A stretch of 64,000 nucleotides of DNA from Actinokineospora fastidiosa (GCF_014648415.1 NZ_BMRB01000001.1:1426001-1490000); one strand, 5' to 3'; shown: positions 7,824 to 16,938, counted from the first letter of the stretch. Program-made: numbers and translations. The notes: generated by a model from the sequence alone, not told the origin.

Positions 7824-9314
7824 ATGGATGGACTGCCCACCGGCAATCTCGCCGACCCGGTCGCGGAGGCGAGCGCGAAAGTACCTCTTCATGCCGCCCT
7901 TATCGATGCCTCGGCCTCGGTATCACTCACTTGGCGGCAGGTGGACGCCGCGGTGGACGCGTGCGCGCGCGGGCTGCTCGACGCGGGCCTGCGCCCCGGC
8001 GACCGGGTGGCCCTGCGGCTGCCGACGGGCGCGGCGTTCGCCGTCGCCGTCTTCGGGATCCTCCGCGCGGGCGGCGTCGCCGTGCCCATCGGCACCGACG
8101 CCGCGCCGCGCGAGCTGGAGCGCCTGATCGCGCACAGCGGCGCCACCCTCGGCTTCGGCGACCTCCCCGGCGTGACCGTCCTGGACCACGCCCTGGGCTC
8201 CGCCGACCCGGTCGAGCCGGTCGAGCCGATCGGCGGCGGGGAGGACCTGGCCGTCATCGCCTACACCTCCGGCACCGGCGGGGAGCCGCGCGGGGCGATG
8301 CTGTCCCACCGGGCGCTGCTGGCCAACGCCGCGCAGCTCGCCCGGCTGCGGCCCGCGCCGGTCACCGCCACCGACCGCGTGCTGCTGTCGATCCCCATGT
8401 CGCACGCGTACGGGCTGTCCGGGCTGTGGCAGGTCGCCGCGACCGGCGCCACGGCCGTGCTGGTCGACAGGTTCGCCGTCGACCCCGTGCTTGAGCTGTG
8501 CGAGCGCCACCGCGTGACGGTGTTCATCGGGGTGCCCGCGATGTACACGGCGCTGACGGCGGCGGGCGCGGACCGGCTCGGCGAGGCGCTGGCCACGCTG
8601 CGGCTGTGCACCTCGGGCGCGGCCCCGCTCGACGCCCGCACGCTGGCCCTCTTCCGCGCCGAGACCGGCCTGTCGGTCTTCGAGGGCTACGGGCTCACCG
8701 AGACCGGGCCGGTGCTCACGTCCACGCTGGTCGGCGGCCTGGCCAAGCCCGGATCGGTCGGCAGGCCCATCCCCGGGGTGCGGATCCGGCTGGTCGACAG
8801 CGACGGCACGCCCATCGGCGGCGCGCCGGACGACGAGTCCATCGCCGTCGACTACGCCGACGACGCCGACACCGGCCTGGTCGCCGCGCAGGGCCCCAAC
8901 CTGTTCAGCGGCTACTGGCCCGACGGCGCCCACGGCCCCGACGCCGAGGGCTGGTTCCGCACCGGCGACGTCGGCTACCTCGACGCCGACGGCGACCTGC
9001 ACCTGGTGGACCGCGCGGGCGACCTCATCATCGTCAACGGCTTCAACGTCTACCCGCACGAGGTGGAGCAGGTGGTCGCCGAGCTGCCGTCGGTCGCCGA
9101 GGTCGCCGCGGTGGGCGTCCCGGACGAGCGCGCGGGCGAGCGGGTCAAGGTCGTCGTCGTGCCGCGCCCCGGCGAGGCGGTCGACGAGGACGCCGTGCGC
9201 GCCCACTGCGCCGAGCGGCTCGCCCGGTTCAAGGTGCCCGCGGTGGTCGAGTTCGCCGAGGGGCTGCCGCACTCGGTCACCGGCAAGCTCCGCCGCGCGG
9301 GACTGCGCGGGTAG
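7824..9314 (+). CDS. AMP-forming acyl-CoA synthetase/ligase
   Basis: A 496-residue ANL-superfamily adenylating enzyme. Motifs: YTSGTGGEPRGAMLSHRALL (phosphate loop, near 151), YGLTETGPVLTS (A5), WFRTGDVGYLD (A7) and DRAGDLIIVNGFNVYPHEVE (A8). The A10 lysine is in SVTGKLRRAGL at the C-terminus. The phosphate loop reads SGTGGEPRG where SGTTGxPKG is usual, a mild deviation. Substrate is probably a fatty or other carboxylic acid but is not determinable here. The ATG at 7824 has GAGGGA 7 nt upstream and is preferred over a GTG at 7806. Its stop codon TAG forms part of the next gene's -10 element. Confidence 0.87.
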   Translation: MDGLPTGNLADPVAEASAKVPLHAALIDASASVSLTWRQVDAAVDACARGLLDAGLRPGDRVALRLPTGAAFAVAVFGILRAGGVAVPIGTDAAPRELERLIAHSGATLGFGDLPGVTVLDHALGSADPVEPVEPIGGGEDLAVIAYTSGTGGEPRGAMLSHRALLANAAQLARLRPAPVTATDRVLLSIPMSHAYGLSGLWQVAATGATAVLVDRFAVDPVLELCERHRVTVFIGVPAMYTALTAAGADRLGEALATLRLCTSGAAPLDARTLALFRAETGLSVFEGYGLTETGPVLTSTLVGGLAKPGSVGRPIPGVRIRLVDSDGTPIGGAPDDESIAVDYADDADTGLVAAQGPNLFSGYWPDGAHGPDAEGWFRTGDVGYLDADGDLHLVDRAGDLIIVNGFNVYPHEVEQVVAELPSVAEVAAVGVPDERAGERVKVVVVPRPGEAVDEDAVRAHCAERLARFKVPAVVEFAEGLPHSVTGKLRRAGLRG

Positions 9315-9317
9315 CGT
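9312..9317 (+). promoter_or_regulatory. -10 element, leaderless promoter of the glutaredoxin gene
   Basis: TAGCGT, whose first three bases are the stop codon of the preceding ligase gene, ends 7 nt before the GTG at 9325. Confidence 0.5.
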
Positions 9318-9324
9318 TGCCGGT

Positions 9325-9558
9325 GTGCGTGTCGAGGTGATGACCAGGGCCGGGTGCCCGTCCTGCGTGACGGCCGAGGCCGATGTCGCCCGCATCTGCG
9401 GCGAGCTGGGTGTGGAGTGGGCGGCCGTGGACGTCGACGGCGACCCCGAGCTGCGCGCCGAGTACGGCGACCGGGTGCCGGTGATCCTGGTCGACGGGGC
9501 CGAGCACGGGTACTGGCGGGTCGAGGAGGACCGGCTGCGCGCCGTCCTCGCTCCGTAA
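9325..9558 (+). CDS. Glutaredoxin-family small redox protein
   Basis: A 77-residue thioredoxin-fold protein with VEVMTRAGCPSCVTAEAD at the N-terminus, giving a CPSC active-site motif at residues 11-14, and the cis-Pro in DRVPVILVDG. It corresponds by position and size to mycobacterial Rv0508, also found upstream of hemA. Actinomycetes use mycothiol rather than glutathione, so the reductant is uncertain. It starts with GTG, probably leaderless, and its stop is 38 bp before the molybdopterin enzyme. Confidence 0.85.
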   Translation: MRVEVMTRAGCPSCVTAEADVARICGELGVEWAAVDVDGDPELRAEYGDRVPVILVDGAEHGYWRVEEDRLRAVLAP

Positions 9559-9596
9559 CTACCAACCCGGCGGCGGGCGGGCGTCGAATAGGACGT

Positions 9597-11123
9597 ATGG
9601 AGACTCGCCTGCGCAGGCCGACCGCCGCGCTCATCGGGGTGCTGAGCGTGGGGGCCGCGCTGGCCGCCGGTCACCTCGTGGCCGCGTTCGTCGGCATCAA
9701 CGCCTCGCCCTACCTGGCTGTCAGCAACAGCATGGTGGACCTGTCGCCGCCGTGGCTGACCGAGTTCGGCAAGCAGTTCGGCCCGGAGTGGGACAAGAAG
9801 CTGCTGTTCGCCGGCATCGCCGTCGGGATCGCCGGGTTCGCCGTCGCCGCCGGGCTGCTGTCGCGGCGCTCGGCTGTCCCCGGGGTCGTGGTGGCGGTCG
9901 TCCTCGGCGCGGTCGCGGTGGCGGCCGTGCTGTTCCGGCCCGACCTCGGCCAGCTCGCCGTGCTCGCGCCGCTGACGACCTTCGTCGTCGGCGCGGCGGT
10001 CTTCCGGTGGCTGCACCGGCTGGCGATGGACGCGGCGGACGGCGTGGACACCACCCTCGACCGGCGGAGGTTCCTCATCACCTCCGGCGGCGTGGCCGCG
10101 GGGTTCGGCCTGGCGGCCATCGCCGGGCAGGTCCTCGGCACCCGGGTCGACATCGAGGCGTCCAGGCGGGCCGTCGGCCCGATCGTGCCCGACCGGCCCG
10201 CGCCGCCCGTGCCCGCGACCGCCGACTTCTCCTCGGCGGGCACGCCCACCTTCATCACGCCGAACAGCCGGTTCTACCGCATCGACACCGCGCTGACCGT
10301 CCCGCGGCTCAGGGCCGAGGACTGGGCGCTGCGCATCCACGGCCTGGTGGACACCGAGCTGGAGCTGGACTTCGCCGACATCGCCGGGCGCGAGCTGGTC
10401 GAGCGGGTCGTCACCATGACCTGCGTGTCCAATGAGGTCGGCGGCGACCTGATCTCCACCGCGGCCTTCACGGGCGTGCCCATGCGGGAGCTGCTGGCGG
10501 AGGCCGGGGTGCGGCCCGAGGCAGGTCAGGTCTACGCGACCAGTGTGGACGGTTGGACCACGGCAACACCCGTCGCCGACATGATGTCCGAGGAACGCGG
10601 CGCGCTGCTGGCCATCGGCATGAACGGCGAGCCGCTGCCGGTCGAGCACGGGTTCCCCGCGCGCGTGGTCGTCCCCGGCCTCTACGGCTACGTCTCGGCG
10701 ACGAAGTGGGTCGTGGACCTGGAGCTGATCCGCGACGGCGAGAAGACGTTCTACTGGCAGGACCGCGGCTGGGCCAAGGAGGCGCCCATCAAGACGCAGT
10801 CGCGCATCGACGCTCCCCGCGCGTTCCAGAACCTGCCTGCCGGGAAGGTCACGATCGCGGGCGTCGCGTGGGCGCAGACCGTCGGCGTCGAGACGGTCGA
10901 GGTGCGCGTCGACGGCGGCGTGTGGCGGGCCGCCGAGCTCGCCGCCGAGGTCAACGACCAGACCTGGCGGATGTGGCGGCTCGTCGTCGACCTGCCGCCG
11001 GGCAACCACCGCGCCGAGGTCCGCGCGACCGACGCCAGCGGGCACACCCAGGCCGAGGAGCGCGTGCCGCCGATCCCCGACGGCGCGACCGGGTGGCACT
11101 CGATCCTGTTCACCGTCTCCTGA
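9597..11123 (+). CDS. Membrane-anchored molybdopterin-dependent oxidoreductase (sulfite oxidase family)
   Basis: A 508-residue protein in two parts. Residues 1-140 hold four hydrophobic helices (about 12-33, 69-90, 95-113, 119-138). DRRRFLITSGGVAAGFGLAA (155-174) then resembles a twin-arginine-like or internal membrane signal. From about 205 there is a sulfite oxidase-type Moco domain with its Cys ligand in VVTMTCVSNEVGG (Cys276), VVPGLYGYVSATKW, and a C-terminal Ig-like dimerisation domain. The catalytic half should face outside. The physiological substrate is unknown. The ATG at 9597 follows a possible weak -10 (TCGAAT) by 7 nt. Confidence 0.88.
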   Translation: METRLRRPTAALIGVLSVGAALAAGHLVAAFVGINASPYLAVSNSMVDLSPPWLTEFGKQFGPEWDKKLLFAGIAVGIAGFAVAAGLLSRRSAVPGVVVAVVLGAVAVAAVLFRPDLGQLAVLAPLTTFVVGAAVFRWLHRLAMDAADGVDTTLDRRRFLITSGGVAAGFGLAAIAGQVLGTRVDIEASRRAVGPIVPDRPAPPVPATADFSSAGTPTFITPNSRFYRIDTALTVPRLRAEDWALRIHGLVDTELELDFADIAGRELVERVVTMTCVSNEVGGDLISTAAFTGVPMRELLAEAGVRPEAGQVYATSVDGWTTATPVADMMSEERGALLAIGMNGEPLPVEHGFPARVVVPGLYGYVSATKWVVDLELIRDGEKTFYWQDRGWAKEAPIKTQSRIDAPRAFQNLPAGKVTIAGVAWAQTVGVETVEVRVDGGVWRAAELAAEVNDQTWRMWRLVVDLPPGNHRAEVRATDASGHTQAEERVPPIPDGATGWHSILFTVS

Positions 11124-11204
11124 TTCACCCGAACGAGGACCCAACCGCCGGGCAGGCGGCTCCGAAGTACCGATGAGAGTCCAATCGGAACGGAGTGATC
11201 CCTG

Positions 11205-11873
11205 GTGAACACCAAGCTGGTTCCCGCGCTGGCCGCCGTCGCCGCCGCCGCGTTCGCGCTCAGCGCGTGCAGCAACAGCGAGGAGCCCTCGACCGGCGGC
11301 GACGCCGCCGCCCCGACCACCACCACGATGGCCGCGCCCATGACCACCACCGAGGCCATGGCCCAGGGCGTGACCACCCCCGATGACACCTTCGGCCCGG
11401 CCTGCTCCCAGCTGCCCGCCGAGGGCGAGCCCGGCAGCCTCGACGCGATGGGCCCGCAGCCGGTCGCCACCGCCGCGAGCACCAACCCGCTGCTGACCAA
11501 GCTCGTCGCCGCCGTCGGCGCCGTGGACGGCCTGGCCGACACCCTCAACAGCGCCGAGGCGCTGACGGTGTTCGCCCCGGCCGACCCGGCCTTCGCCGCG
11601 CTCGGCGACGCGAAGTTCCAGGAGCTGGCAGGCAAGCCCGACCAGCTCGCCCCGATCCTGCAGTTCCACGTCGTCCCGCAGCGCTACGACGCCGAGGGCC
11701 TGCGGGAGGCGGGCACCGTGCAGTCGCTGAACGACTCCGCGCCCGCGCTGAAGATCGAGGGCGAGGGCGACACCATGACCGTGAACGGCGCCAAGGTGCT
11801 CTGCGGCAACATCCCGACCGCGAACGCCACCGTGTTCGTGATCGACACCGTCATGACGCCCCCGGCGGCCTGA
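11205..11873 (+). CDS. Fasciclin-domain lipoprotein
   Basis: A 222-residue secreted lipoprotein. The signal peptide ends in lipobox LSAC with Cys22 as the lipidation site, followed by a Thr/Ala-rich linker. A single FAS1 domain covers about residues 85-222, with the H1 motif LTVFAPADPAFAAL, the YH-type motif ILQFHVVPQRYD and the H2 motif ATVFVIDTVMTPP. It resembles mycobacterial MPT70/MPT83. FAS1 domains mediate adhesion, so a cell-surface contact role is plausible but not shown. GTG start; a strong hairpin terminator follows 13 bp after the stop. Confidence 0.92.
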   Translation: MNTKLVPALAAVAAAAFALSACSNSEEPSTGGDAAAPTTTTMAAPMTTTEAMAQGVTTPDDTFGPACSQLPAEGEPGSLDAMGPQPVATAASTNPLLTKLVAAVGAVDGLADTLNSAEALTVFAPADPAFAALGDAKFQELAGKPDQLAPILQFHVVPQRYDAEGLREAGTVQSLNDSAPALKIEGEGDTMTVNGAKVLCGNIPTANATVFVIDTVMTPPAA

Positions 11874-11885
11874 CCGGACGCCGAC

Positions 11886-11921
11886 GGAAGCGGGGTGGGA
11901 CCCACGTCCCGCCCCGCTTCC
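11886..11921 (+). terminator. Hairpin terminator after the fasciclin gene
   Basis: A 16-bp stem, GGAAGCGGGGTGGGAC (11886-11901) with GTCCCGCCCCGCTTCC (11906-11921), with one G-T wobble and a CCAC loop. There is no T tract, as is common in high-GC actinomycetes. Confidence 0.85.
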
Positions 11922-12010
11922 GCGCGTCCGCACCACGGCACGCCGAAAGTGGCCCCGGTCGCACCCCGCCGCGCAGAGTGTGGTGTGTGTCAAGCCCTCT
12001 ACCACTGACT

Positions 12011-12028
12011 TTGTGCACACGTTCACAA
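12011..12028 (+). promoter_or_regulatory. Rex operator (ROP) overlapping the rex-hem promoter
   Basis: TTGTGCACACGTTCACAA matches the Rex consensus TTGTGAANNNNTTCACAA at all but one position (C for the second inner A). It lies 50 bp before the rex GTG and overlaps a possible promoter, TTGTGC (12011) and TACCGT (12033-12038). This predicts autorepression of rex-hemACD by Rex, relieved at high NADH/NAD+, as known in Streptomyces. Confidence 0.85.
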
Positions 12029-12077
12029 GCGGTACCGTGGTGACAACCCGGTGACATGTCTGTCGAGGAGTAGCAGC

Positions 12078-12872
12078 GTGGCGGCACAGCGAGGCCAGCG
12101 GAACGGGGTCGGCCCGGCCGCCCCGAACGCCGCCGAGGTCACCGCTCCCATCCCGAGGGTGGCCGAGGTGCCCGCGGCCCGTGAGCGCGCCCGCGCCATC
12201 CCCGAGGCCGCCGTCGCCCGGCTCGCCGTCTACCTGCGGGTCCTGTCCGGGCTGCAGGAGCAGGGCGCGGGCACGGTATCCAGCGAGGAGCTCGCGGTGG
12301 CCGCCGGGGTCAACTCGGCCAAGCTGCGCAAGGACCTGTCCTACATCGGCTCCTACGGCACCCGGGGCGTCGGCTACGAGGTCGCGGTGCTCATCGAGGA
12401 GATCGAGCGGATCCTCGGCCTGACCCGCAAGCACAGCGTCGCGGTGGTCGGCATCGGCAACCTCGGCCACGCGCTGGCCAACTACGGCGGCTTCCCCGGC
12501 CGGGGCTTCCCGGTGAGCGCCCTGTTCGACATCGACGCCGACCTCATCGGCGTCCCGGTCGGCGGCATCCCGGTCGACCACATCGACGACATCACCCGCG
12601 TCTGCGCCGAGCGCGAGGTCTCCATCGGGGTCATCGCCACCCCGCCGCCCGCCGCGCAGGGCGTCTGCGACCGGCTGGTCGCCGCGGGCGTGCAGTGCAT
12701 CCTCAACTTCGCCCCGGTGGTCCTGCAGGTGCCCGACCACGTCGAGGTCCGCAAGGTCGACCTCGCCGTCGAGCTGCAGGTCCTGTCCTTCCACGTGGCC
12801 CGCAGGGCAGACGGACCGGCGCCCGCTAGCGCGAGCCTCAATGGGCGGGTGGATGGGATGGTGGTCTCGTGA
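12078..12872 (+). CDS. rex: Redox-sensing transcriptional repressor Rex
   Basis: A 264-residue repressor that leaves DNA when NADH binds. After an Ala/Pro-rich N-terminus, the winged helix spans about 42-100 ([20 protein letters not shown], then [22 protein letters not shown]). The Rossmann domain has [13 protein letters not shown] with GxGxxG at 125-130. The final helix [13 protein letters not shown] swaps with the partner subunit in known structures. GTG at 12078 has GAGGAG 7 nt upstream. Its stop overlaps the hemA start (GTGA), placing rex first in a rex-hemA-hemC-hemD operon under the ROP at 12011. Confidence 0.96.
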   Translation: MAAQRGQRNGVGPAAPNAAEVTAPIPRVAEVPAARERARAIPEAAVARLAVYLRVLSGLQEQGAGTVSSEELAVAAGVNSAKLRKDLSYIGSYGTRGVGYEVAVLIEEIERILGLTRKHSVAVVGIGNLGHALANYGGFPGRGFPVSALFDIDADLIGVPVGGIPVDHIDDITRVCAEREVSIGVIATPPPAAQGVCDRLVAAGVQCILNFAPVVLQVPDHVEVRKVDLAVELQVLSFHVARRADGPAPASASLNGRVDGMVVS

Positions 12873-14182
12873 GCATCCTCGCCATCGGCATGTCGCACCG
12901 GACCGCGGACCTGCGCGTGCTCGAACAGGTCGCCGTGTCGGCCCCGGACGTGCCCAAGCTGCTCGGCGAGCTGATCGAGTGCCCGGCGGTCACCGAGGCC
13001 ATGCTGGTCTCGACGTGCAACCGGGTCGAGGTCTACGCCGTGGTCGAGGCGTTCCACGCCGGTCTCGCCGACGTCGTCGGCGTGCTGTCCCGGCATTCCG
13101 GGCTCGCCGCCACCGACCTGCACGACCACCTCTACGTGCACTACGCCGCCGCGGCGGCCCAGCACCTGTTCACCGTCGCCGCGGGCCTGGACTCGATGGT
13201 CGTCGGCGAGGCGCAGATCCTCGGACAGGTCCGGCAGGCCTACCAGGCGGCGGGCGAGGCCGGGACCGTCGGCCGCGCGCTGCACGAGCTGACCCAGCAG
13301 GCGCTGCGCATCGGCAAGCGCGTGCACTCCGACACCGGCCTCGACGCCGCGGGCGCGTCCGTGGTCAGCGAGGCGCTGGCCGACGCCGACCGCGTGCTCG
13401 ACGGCCTGGCCGGACGGCACGCGCTGATCGTCGGCGCGGGCTCCATGGGCGGGCTCGCCGCCGCCGCGCTGCGGCGGGCCGCCATCGGCTCGATCGCCGT
13501 GGCCAACCGCACGCGGGCCAACGGCATGCGGCTGGCCGCCGCGCTGTCCGAGCAGGGCGCGCCCGCCTCCGCCGTCGGCATGGACGACCTCGCCGCCCAG
13601 ATCGCGCGGGCCGACCTCGTGGTCGCCTGCACCGGGGCCATGGGCGCGGTCGTGCTCGCCTCCCACGTCGCCCCCCGCACCCGCCCGCTCGTCGTGTGCG
13701 ACCTCGGGCTGCCCCGCGACGTCGAGGACGGCGTCGGCGACGTGCCCGGCGTGCGCCTTGTCGACCTGGAGAGCCTGCAGCGGCGGCTGGCCGAGGCGCC
13801 CAGCGGCCTGGACACCCGCCGGGCCCACGAGATGGTGGCCGAGGAGGTGCGCGCCTACCTGGCCGCGCAGCGCTCGGCCGCGGTCACCCCCACGGTGACG
13901 GCGCTGCGCAGGCGGGCGGCCGAGGTCGTCGACGCCGAGCTGCTGCGCCTGGACACCCGACTGCCCGAACTGGACGATACGGTCCGCGGCGAGCTCGCCC
14001 GCACCGTGCGCCGGGTGGTCGACAAACTGCTGCACACCCCGACGGTGCGGGTCAAGGAGCTGGCGTCCGGGCCCGACGGCACCGGGTACGCCGACGCGCT
14101 GCGCGAGCTGTTCGGGCTCGACCCCGCCGCGCCCGCCGCCCTCACCGCCGCCGAATCTACTGTGGACGGCCGCTCATCATGA
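12869..14182 (+). CDS. hemA: Glutamyl-tRNA reductase
   Basis: First committed step of C5-pathway tetrapyrrole synthesis: NADPH-dependent reduction of glutamyl-tRNA to glutamate-1-semialdehyde, which HemL (23.2 kb) converts to aminolevulinate. The 437-residue protein has the N-terminal [10 protein letters not shown] and the catalytic nucleophile Cys50 in [12 protein letters not shown]. The substrate/tRNA motif is [17 protein letters not shown] and the NADPH loop [14 protein letters not shown]. The C-terminal dimerisation helices are present. It overlaps rex and hemC by 4 nt each and should respond to the Rex operator. Confidence 0.97.
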   Translation: MSILAIGMSHRTADLRVLEQVAVSAPDVPKLLGELIECPAVTEAMLVSTCNRVEVYAVVEAFHAGLADVVGVLSRHSGLAATDLHDHLYVHYAAAAAQHLFTVAAGLDSMVVGEAQILGQVRQAYQAAGEAGTVGRALHELTQQALRIGKRVHSDTGLDAAGASVVSEALADADRVLDGLAGRHALIVGAGSMGGLAAAALRRAAIGSIAVANRTRANGMRLAAALSEQGAPASAVGMDDLAAQIARADLVVACTGAMGAVVLASHVAPRTRPLVVCDLGLPRDVEDGVGDVPGVRLVDLESLQRRLAEAPSGLDTRRAHEMVAEEVRAYLAAQRSAAVTPTVTALRRRAAEVVDAELLRLDTRLPELDDTVRGELARTVRRVVDKLLHTPTVRVKELASGPDGTGYADALRELFGLDPAAPAALTAAESTVDGRSS

Positions 14183-15138
14183 GGACACTTCGCATCGGAA
14201 CCCGGGGCAGCGCCCTGGCGGTCGCGCAGACCGGCACGATCGCCGACGCCCTGGAGAAGGCGGGCGCGCGGGTCGAGATCGTCACCATCGCCACGCCCGG
14301 CGACCTGTCGGACGCCCCGATCGCCCAGATCGGCATCGGCGTGTTCACCTCGGCGCTGCGCGACGCGCTCGCCGACGGCAGCGTCGACGTGGCCGTGCAC
14401 TCCTACAAGGACCTGCCGACCACGCCGGACCCGAGGCTCTCGCTGGCCGCGGTGTCGCGGCGGGAGGACCCGCGCGACGCGCTCATCGCCCGCGACGGGC
14501 TGACCCTGGGCGAGCTGCCGCCCGGGTCCACCGTCGGCACCGGCTCGCCCCGGCGGGCCGCGCAGCTGCACGCGCTCGGCCTCGGCCTGACGGTCGTGCC
14601 GATCCGCGGCAACGTGGACACCCGGGTCAGGAAGGTGCGCGACGGCGAGCTGGACGCCGTCGTGCTGGCCCGAGCGGGACTGGCCCGGCTGGGCAGGCTC
14701 GACGAGATCACCGAGACGCTGGACCCGATCCAGATGCTGCCCGCGCCCGCCCAGGGCGCGCTGGCGATCGAGTGCCGGGTCGACGACGTCGACACCGAGC
14801 ACCTGCTTCGCTCCACTGTGGACGACGAGGGGACGCGGGCGGCCGCGGCCGCGGAGCGCGCGCTGCTGGCCGCGCTCGAGGCAGGCTGCAGCGCGCCCGT
14901 CGGGGCGCTCGCCGATGTGGTGGAGGACCTCGACGCCGACGACAAGGTGGTCATGCGCCTGTCGCTGCGCGGGGTCGCCGCCGTGCACGCGCCGGACACC
15001 GACCCGATCACCGGGCCGGTGGACATCCTGCGCGCCTCGGCCACGGGGGACCTGACCGATGCATGCCAGCTCGGCCGCGCGGTGGCCGCCGAGCTGCTGG
15101 AACTCGGCGCCGGGGTGCTTTCCGGCCCCGAGCAGTAG
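14179..15138 (+). CDS. hemC: Porphobilinogen deaminase (hydroxymethylbilane synthase)
   Basis: Polymerises four porphobilinogens into hydroxymethylbilane. The 319 residues contain [14 protein letters not shown], the catalytic Asp78 in [19 protein letters not shown] and the RGNVDTR basic loop. Cys237 in [11 protein letters not shown] carries the dipyrromethane cofactor. ATG at 14179 overlaps the hemA TGA. It feeds HemD, whose gene follows after 21 nt. Confidence 0.97.
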   Translation: MRTLRIGTRGSALAVAQTGTIADALEKAGARVEIVTIATPGDLSDAPIAQIGIGVFTSALRDALADGSVDVAVHSYKDLPTTPDPRLSLAAVSRREDPRDALIARDGLTLGELPPGSTVGTGSPRRAAQLHALGLGLTVVPIRGNVDTRVRKVRDGELDAVVLARAGLARLGRLDEITETLDPIQMLPAPAQGALAIECRVDDVDTEHLLRSTVDDEGTRAAAAAERALLAALEAGCSAPVGALADVVEDLDADDKVVMRLSLRGVAAVHAPDTDPITGPVDILRASATGDLTDACQLGRAVAAELLELGAGVLSGPEQ

Positions 15139-15159
15139 TTGATGAGGAAGTGGCCTGAC

Positions 15160-16692
15160 ATGACCACCCGTGCCCGCAAGTCCCCCGGCCGCGTCGCGTT
15201 CGTGGGCTCCGGACCCGGTGACGCCGGACTGCTGACCGTGCGCGCCAGGGAGCTGCTCGACCGCGCCGAACTGGTGGTGACCGATCCCGACGTACCCGCG
15301 GGCGTGCTCGCCTGCACCCGCGCCGACGCCGAGGTCCGCCCCGCGGTGGGCGACCCCGGCGACGTCGCCAAGGACCTCGCCGCCGAGGCCAAGGCCGGAC
15401 GCGTCGTCGTCCGGCTGGTCTCCGGCGACCCGCTGACCCATTCCGCGGTGGTGGCCGAGGCCCAGGCGGTGGCCAAGACCAGCGTCGCCTTCGACGTCGT
15501 GCCCGGGGTCTCCCCGGCGACGGCGGTGCCCGCCTACGCGGGCATCGCGCTCGGCTCCACGCACACCGAGGTCGACGTGCGCGGCGACATCGACTGGGCG
15601 GGCCTGGCAGGCGCGCCCGGCCCGATCGTCCTGCACGCCACGGCGTCGCACCTGGCCGAGGCCGCCTCGGCGCTGGTCGAGCACGGCCTCGCCGCGCAGA
15701 CCCCGGTCGCGGTCACCGCCGAGGGCACGGCGACCAGCCAGCGCACGATCGACACGACCCTGGCGTCGCTGGCAGCGGACGCGGGCGAGATGTCCGGCCA
15801 GCTGGTGGTGACCGTGGGCGCCGTCGTCGGCGCGCGCGCGAAGCTGTCCTGGTGGGAGTCCCGCGCGCTGTACGGCTGGCGGGTGCTGGTGCCGAGGACG
15901 AAGGACCAGGCCGGGGAGATGAGCGAGCGCCTGCACCTGCACGGCGCCATCCCGTCGGAGGTCCCGACGATCTCGGTGGAGCCGCCGCGCTCGCCCGCCC
16001 AGATGGAGCGGGCGGTCAAGGGCCTGGTGGACGGCCGCTACCAGTGGGTCGTGTTCACCTCGACCAACGCGGTGCGCGCCGTGTGGGAGAAGTTCGCCGA
16101 GTTCGGCCTGGACGCCCGCGCCTTCTCCGGCGTCAAGATCGCCTGCGTCGGCGAGGCGACCGCGGAGCGCGTGCGCGGCTTCGGCATCAACCCGGAGCTG
16201 GTGCCGTCGGGCGAGCAGTCGTCCGAGGGCCTGCTGGCCGACTTCCCGCCGTACGACGACATCCTCGACCCGGTGGAGCGCGTCCTGCTGCCCCGCGCCG
16301 ACATCGCCACCGAGACCCTGGCGGCAGGCCTGCGCGAGCGCGGCTGGGAGATCGACGACGTGACGGCCTACCGCACCGTCCGCGCCGCCCCGCCGCCCGC
16401 CGAGACCCGCGAGATGATCAAGACCGGCGGCTTCGACGCGGTCTGCTTCACCTCGTCGTCGACGGTGCGGAACCTGGTCGGCATCGCGGGCAAGCCGCAC
16501 GCGCGGACCCTGGTGGCCTGCATCGGCCCGAAGACGGCGGAGACGGCGAAGGAGTTCGGGCTGCGGGTGGACGTGCAGCCTGAGCACGCGACCGTGCCTG
16601 CGCTGGTGGACGCGCTCGCCGAGCATGCGGCGCGCTTGCGTGCGGAGGGTGCGCTCCCGCCGCCTCGGAAGACTAAGCGCGCCCGGCGCTGA
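15160..16692 (+). CDS. hemD: Uroporphyrinogen-III synthase fused to a degenerate SUMT-like methyltransferase domain
   Basis: A 510-residue fusion. Residues 10-235 form a tetrapyrrole-methylase fold starting VAFVGSGPGDAGLLTVRA, but its later motifs are eroded: RLVSGDPLTHSAVVAE replaces the GGDPFxFGRGGEE type, and ALGSTH stands where PLTHR is expected. Residues about 250-495 are uroporphyrinogen-III synthase (VLVPRTKDQAGEMSERL, VVFTSTNAVRAVWEKF, ACIGPKTAETAKEFG). The whole protein closely follows mycobacterial Rv0511 as I recall it, so this erosion is a family trait. ATG at 15160 has GAGGAAG upstream; ATG 15142 and TTG 15139 are alternatives. It closes the rex operon. Confidence 0.93.
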   Translation: MTTRARKSPGRVAFVGSGPGDAGLLTVRARELLDRAELVVTDPDVPAGVLACTRADAEVRPAVGDPGDVAKDLAAEAKAGRVVVRLVSGDPLTHSAVVAEAQAVAKTSVAFDVVPGVSPATAVPAYAGIALGSTHTEVDVRGDIDWAGLAGAPGPIVLHATASHLAEAASALVEHGLAAQTPVAVTAEGTATSQRTIDTTLASLAADAGEMSGQLVVTVGAVVGARAKLSWWESRALYGWRVLVPRTKDQAGEMSERLHLHGAIPSEVPTISVEPPRSPAQMERAVKGLVDGRYQWVVFTSTNAVRAVWEKFAEFGLDARAFSGVKIACVGEATAERVRGFGINPELVPSGEQSSEGLLADFPPYDDILDPVERVLLPRADIATETLAAGLRERGWEIDDVTAYRTVRAAPPPAETREMIKTGGFDAVCFTSSSTVRNLVGIAGKPHARTLVACIGPKTAETAKEFGLRVDVQPEHATVPALVDALAEHAARLRAEGALPPPRKTKRARR

Positions 16693-16704
16693 TTGTGCTC
16701 GCCT

Positions 16705-16730
16705 CGCCCGTCACCTTGTGGTGGCGGGCG
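16705..16730 (+). terminator. Hairpin terminator after hemD
   Basis: CGCCCGTCACC (16705-16715) pairs with GGTGGCGGGCG (16720-16730), 11 bp with one wobble and a TTGT loop, followed by TTTGG. It separates the rex-hemACD unit from hemB. Confidence 0.7.
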
Positions 16731-16795
16731 TTTGGCGTGTTCGTGGGGCGTCATTGTTGATGGGACGCCATTAGAGAACGCGATTTGCTTTGTTG

Positions 16796-16938
16796 GTCCG
16801 ATGGGGTGGACCCGCATTCGCGGGGCCCCTAAGCGAAGCGTCGCGGGCGTGGAGAAGGGCGGAGCGGCCAAGCCGTCCACGCCCGAGCGAGGGTAGCGAC
16901 GCTTCGCTCCCCACGAATGCGGGTCCACCCCATCGGAC
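16796..16938 (-). repeat. Hairpin element copy C (143 bp), same orientation as copy B
   Basis: Minus-strand reading starts GTCCGATGGGGTGGACCCGC and ends GCGGGTCCACCCCATCGGAC. Inner arms are AGCGAAGCGTCGC and GCGACGCTTCGCT, then GGGCGTGGA and TCCACGCCC. Several paired positions differ from copies A and B but keep pairing. It lies between the hemD terminator and the hemB promoter, about 12 kb from the other two copies. Confidence 0.93.

Noticed and set aside
7923-12794. A 1623-codon open frame on the minus strand
   Set aside because: It lies antisense to six well-supported genes; long stop-free antisense frames are expected in very GC-rich codons, and the translation is low-complexity Arg/Gly/Asp-rich.
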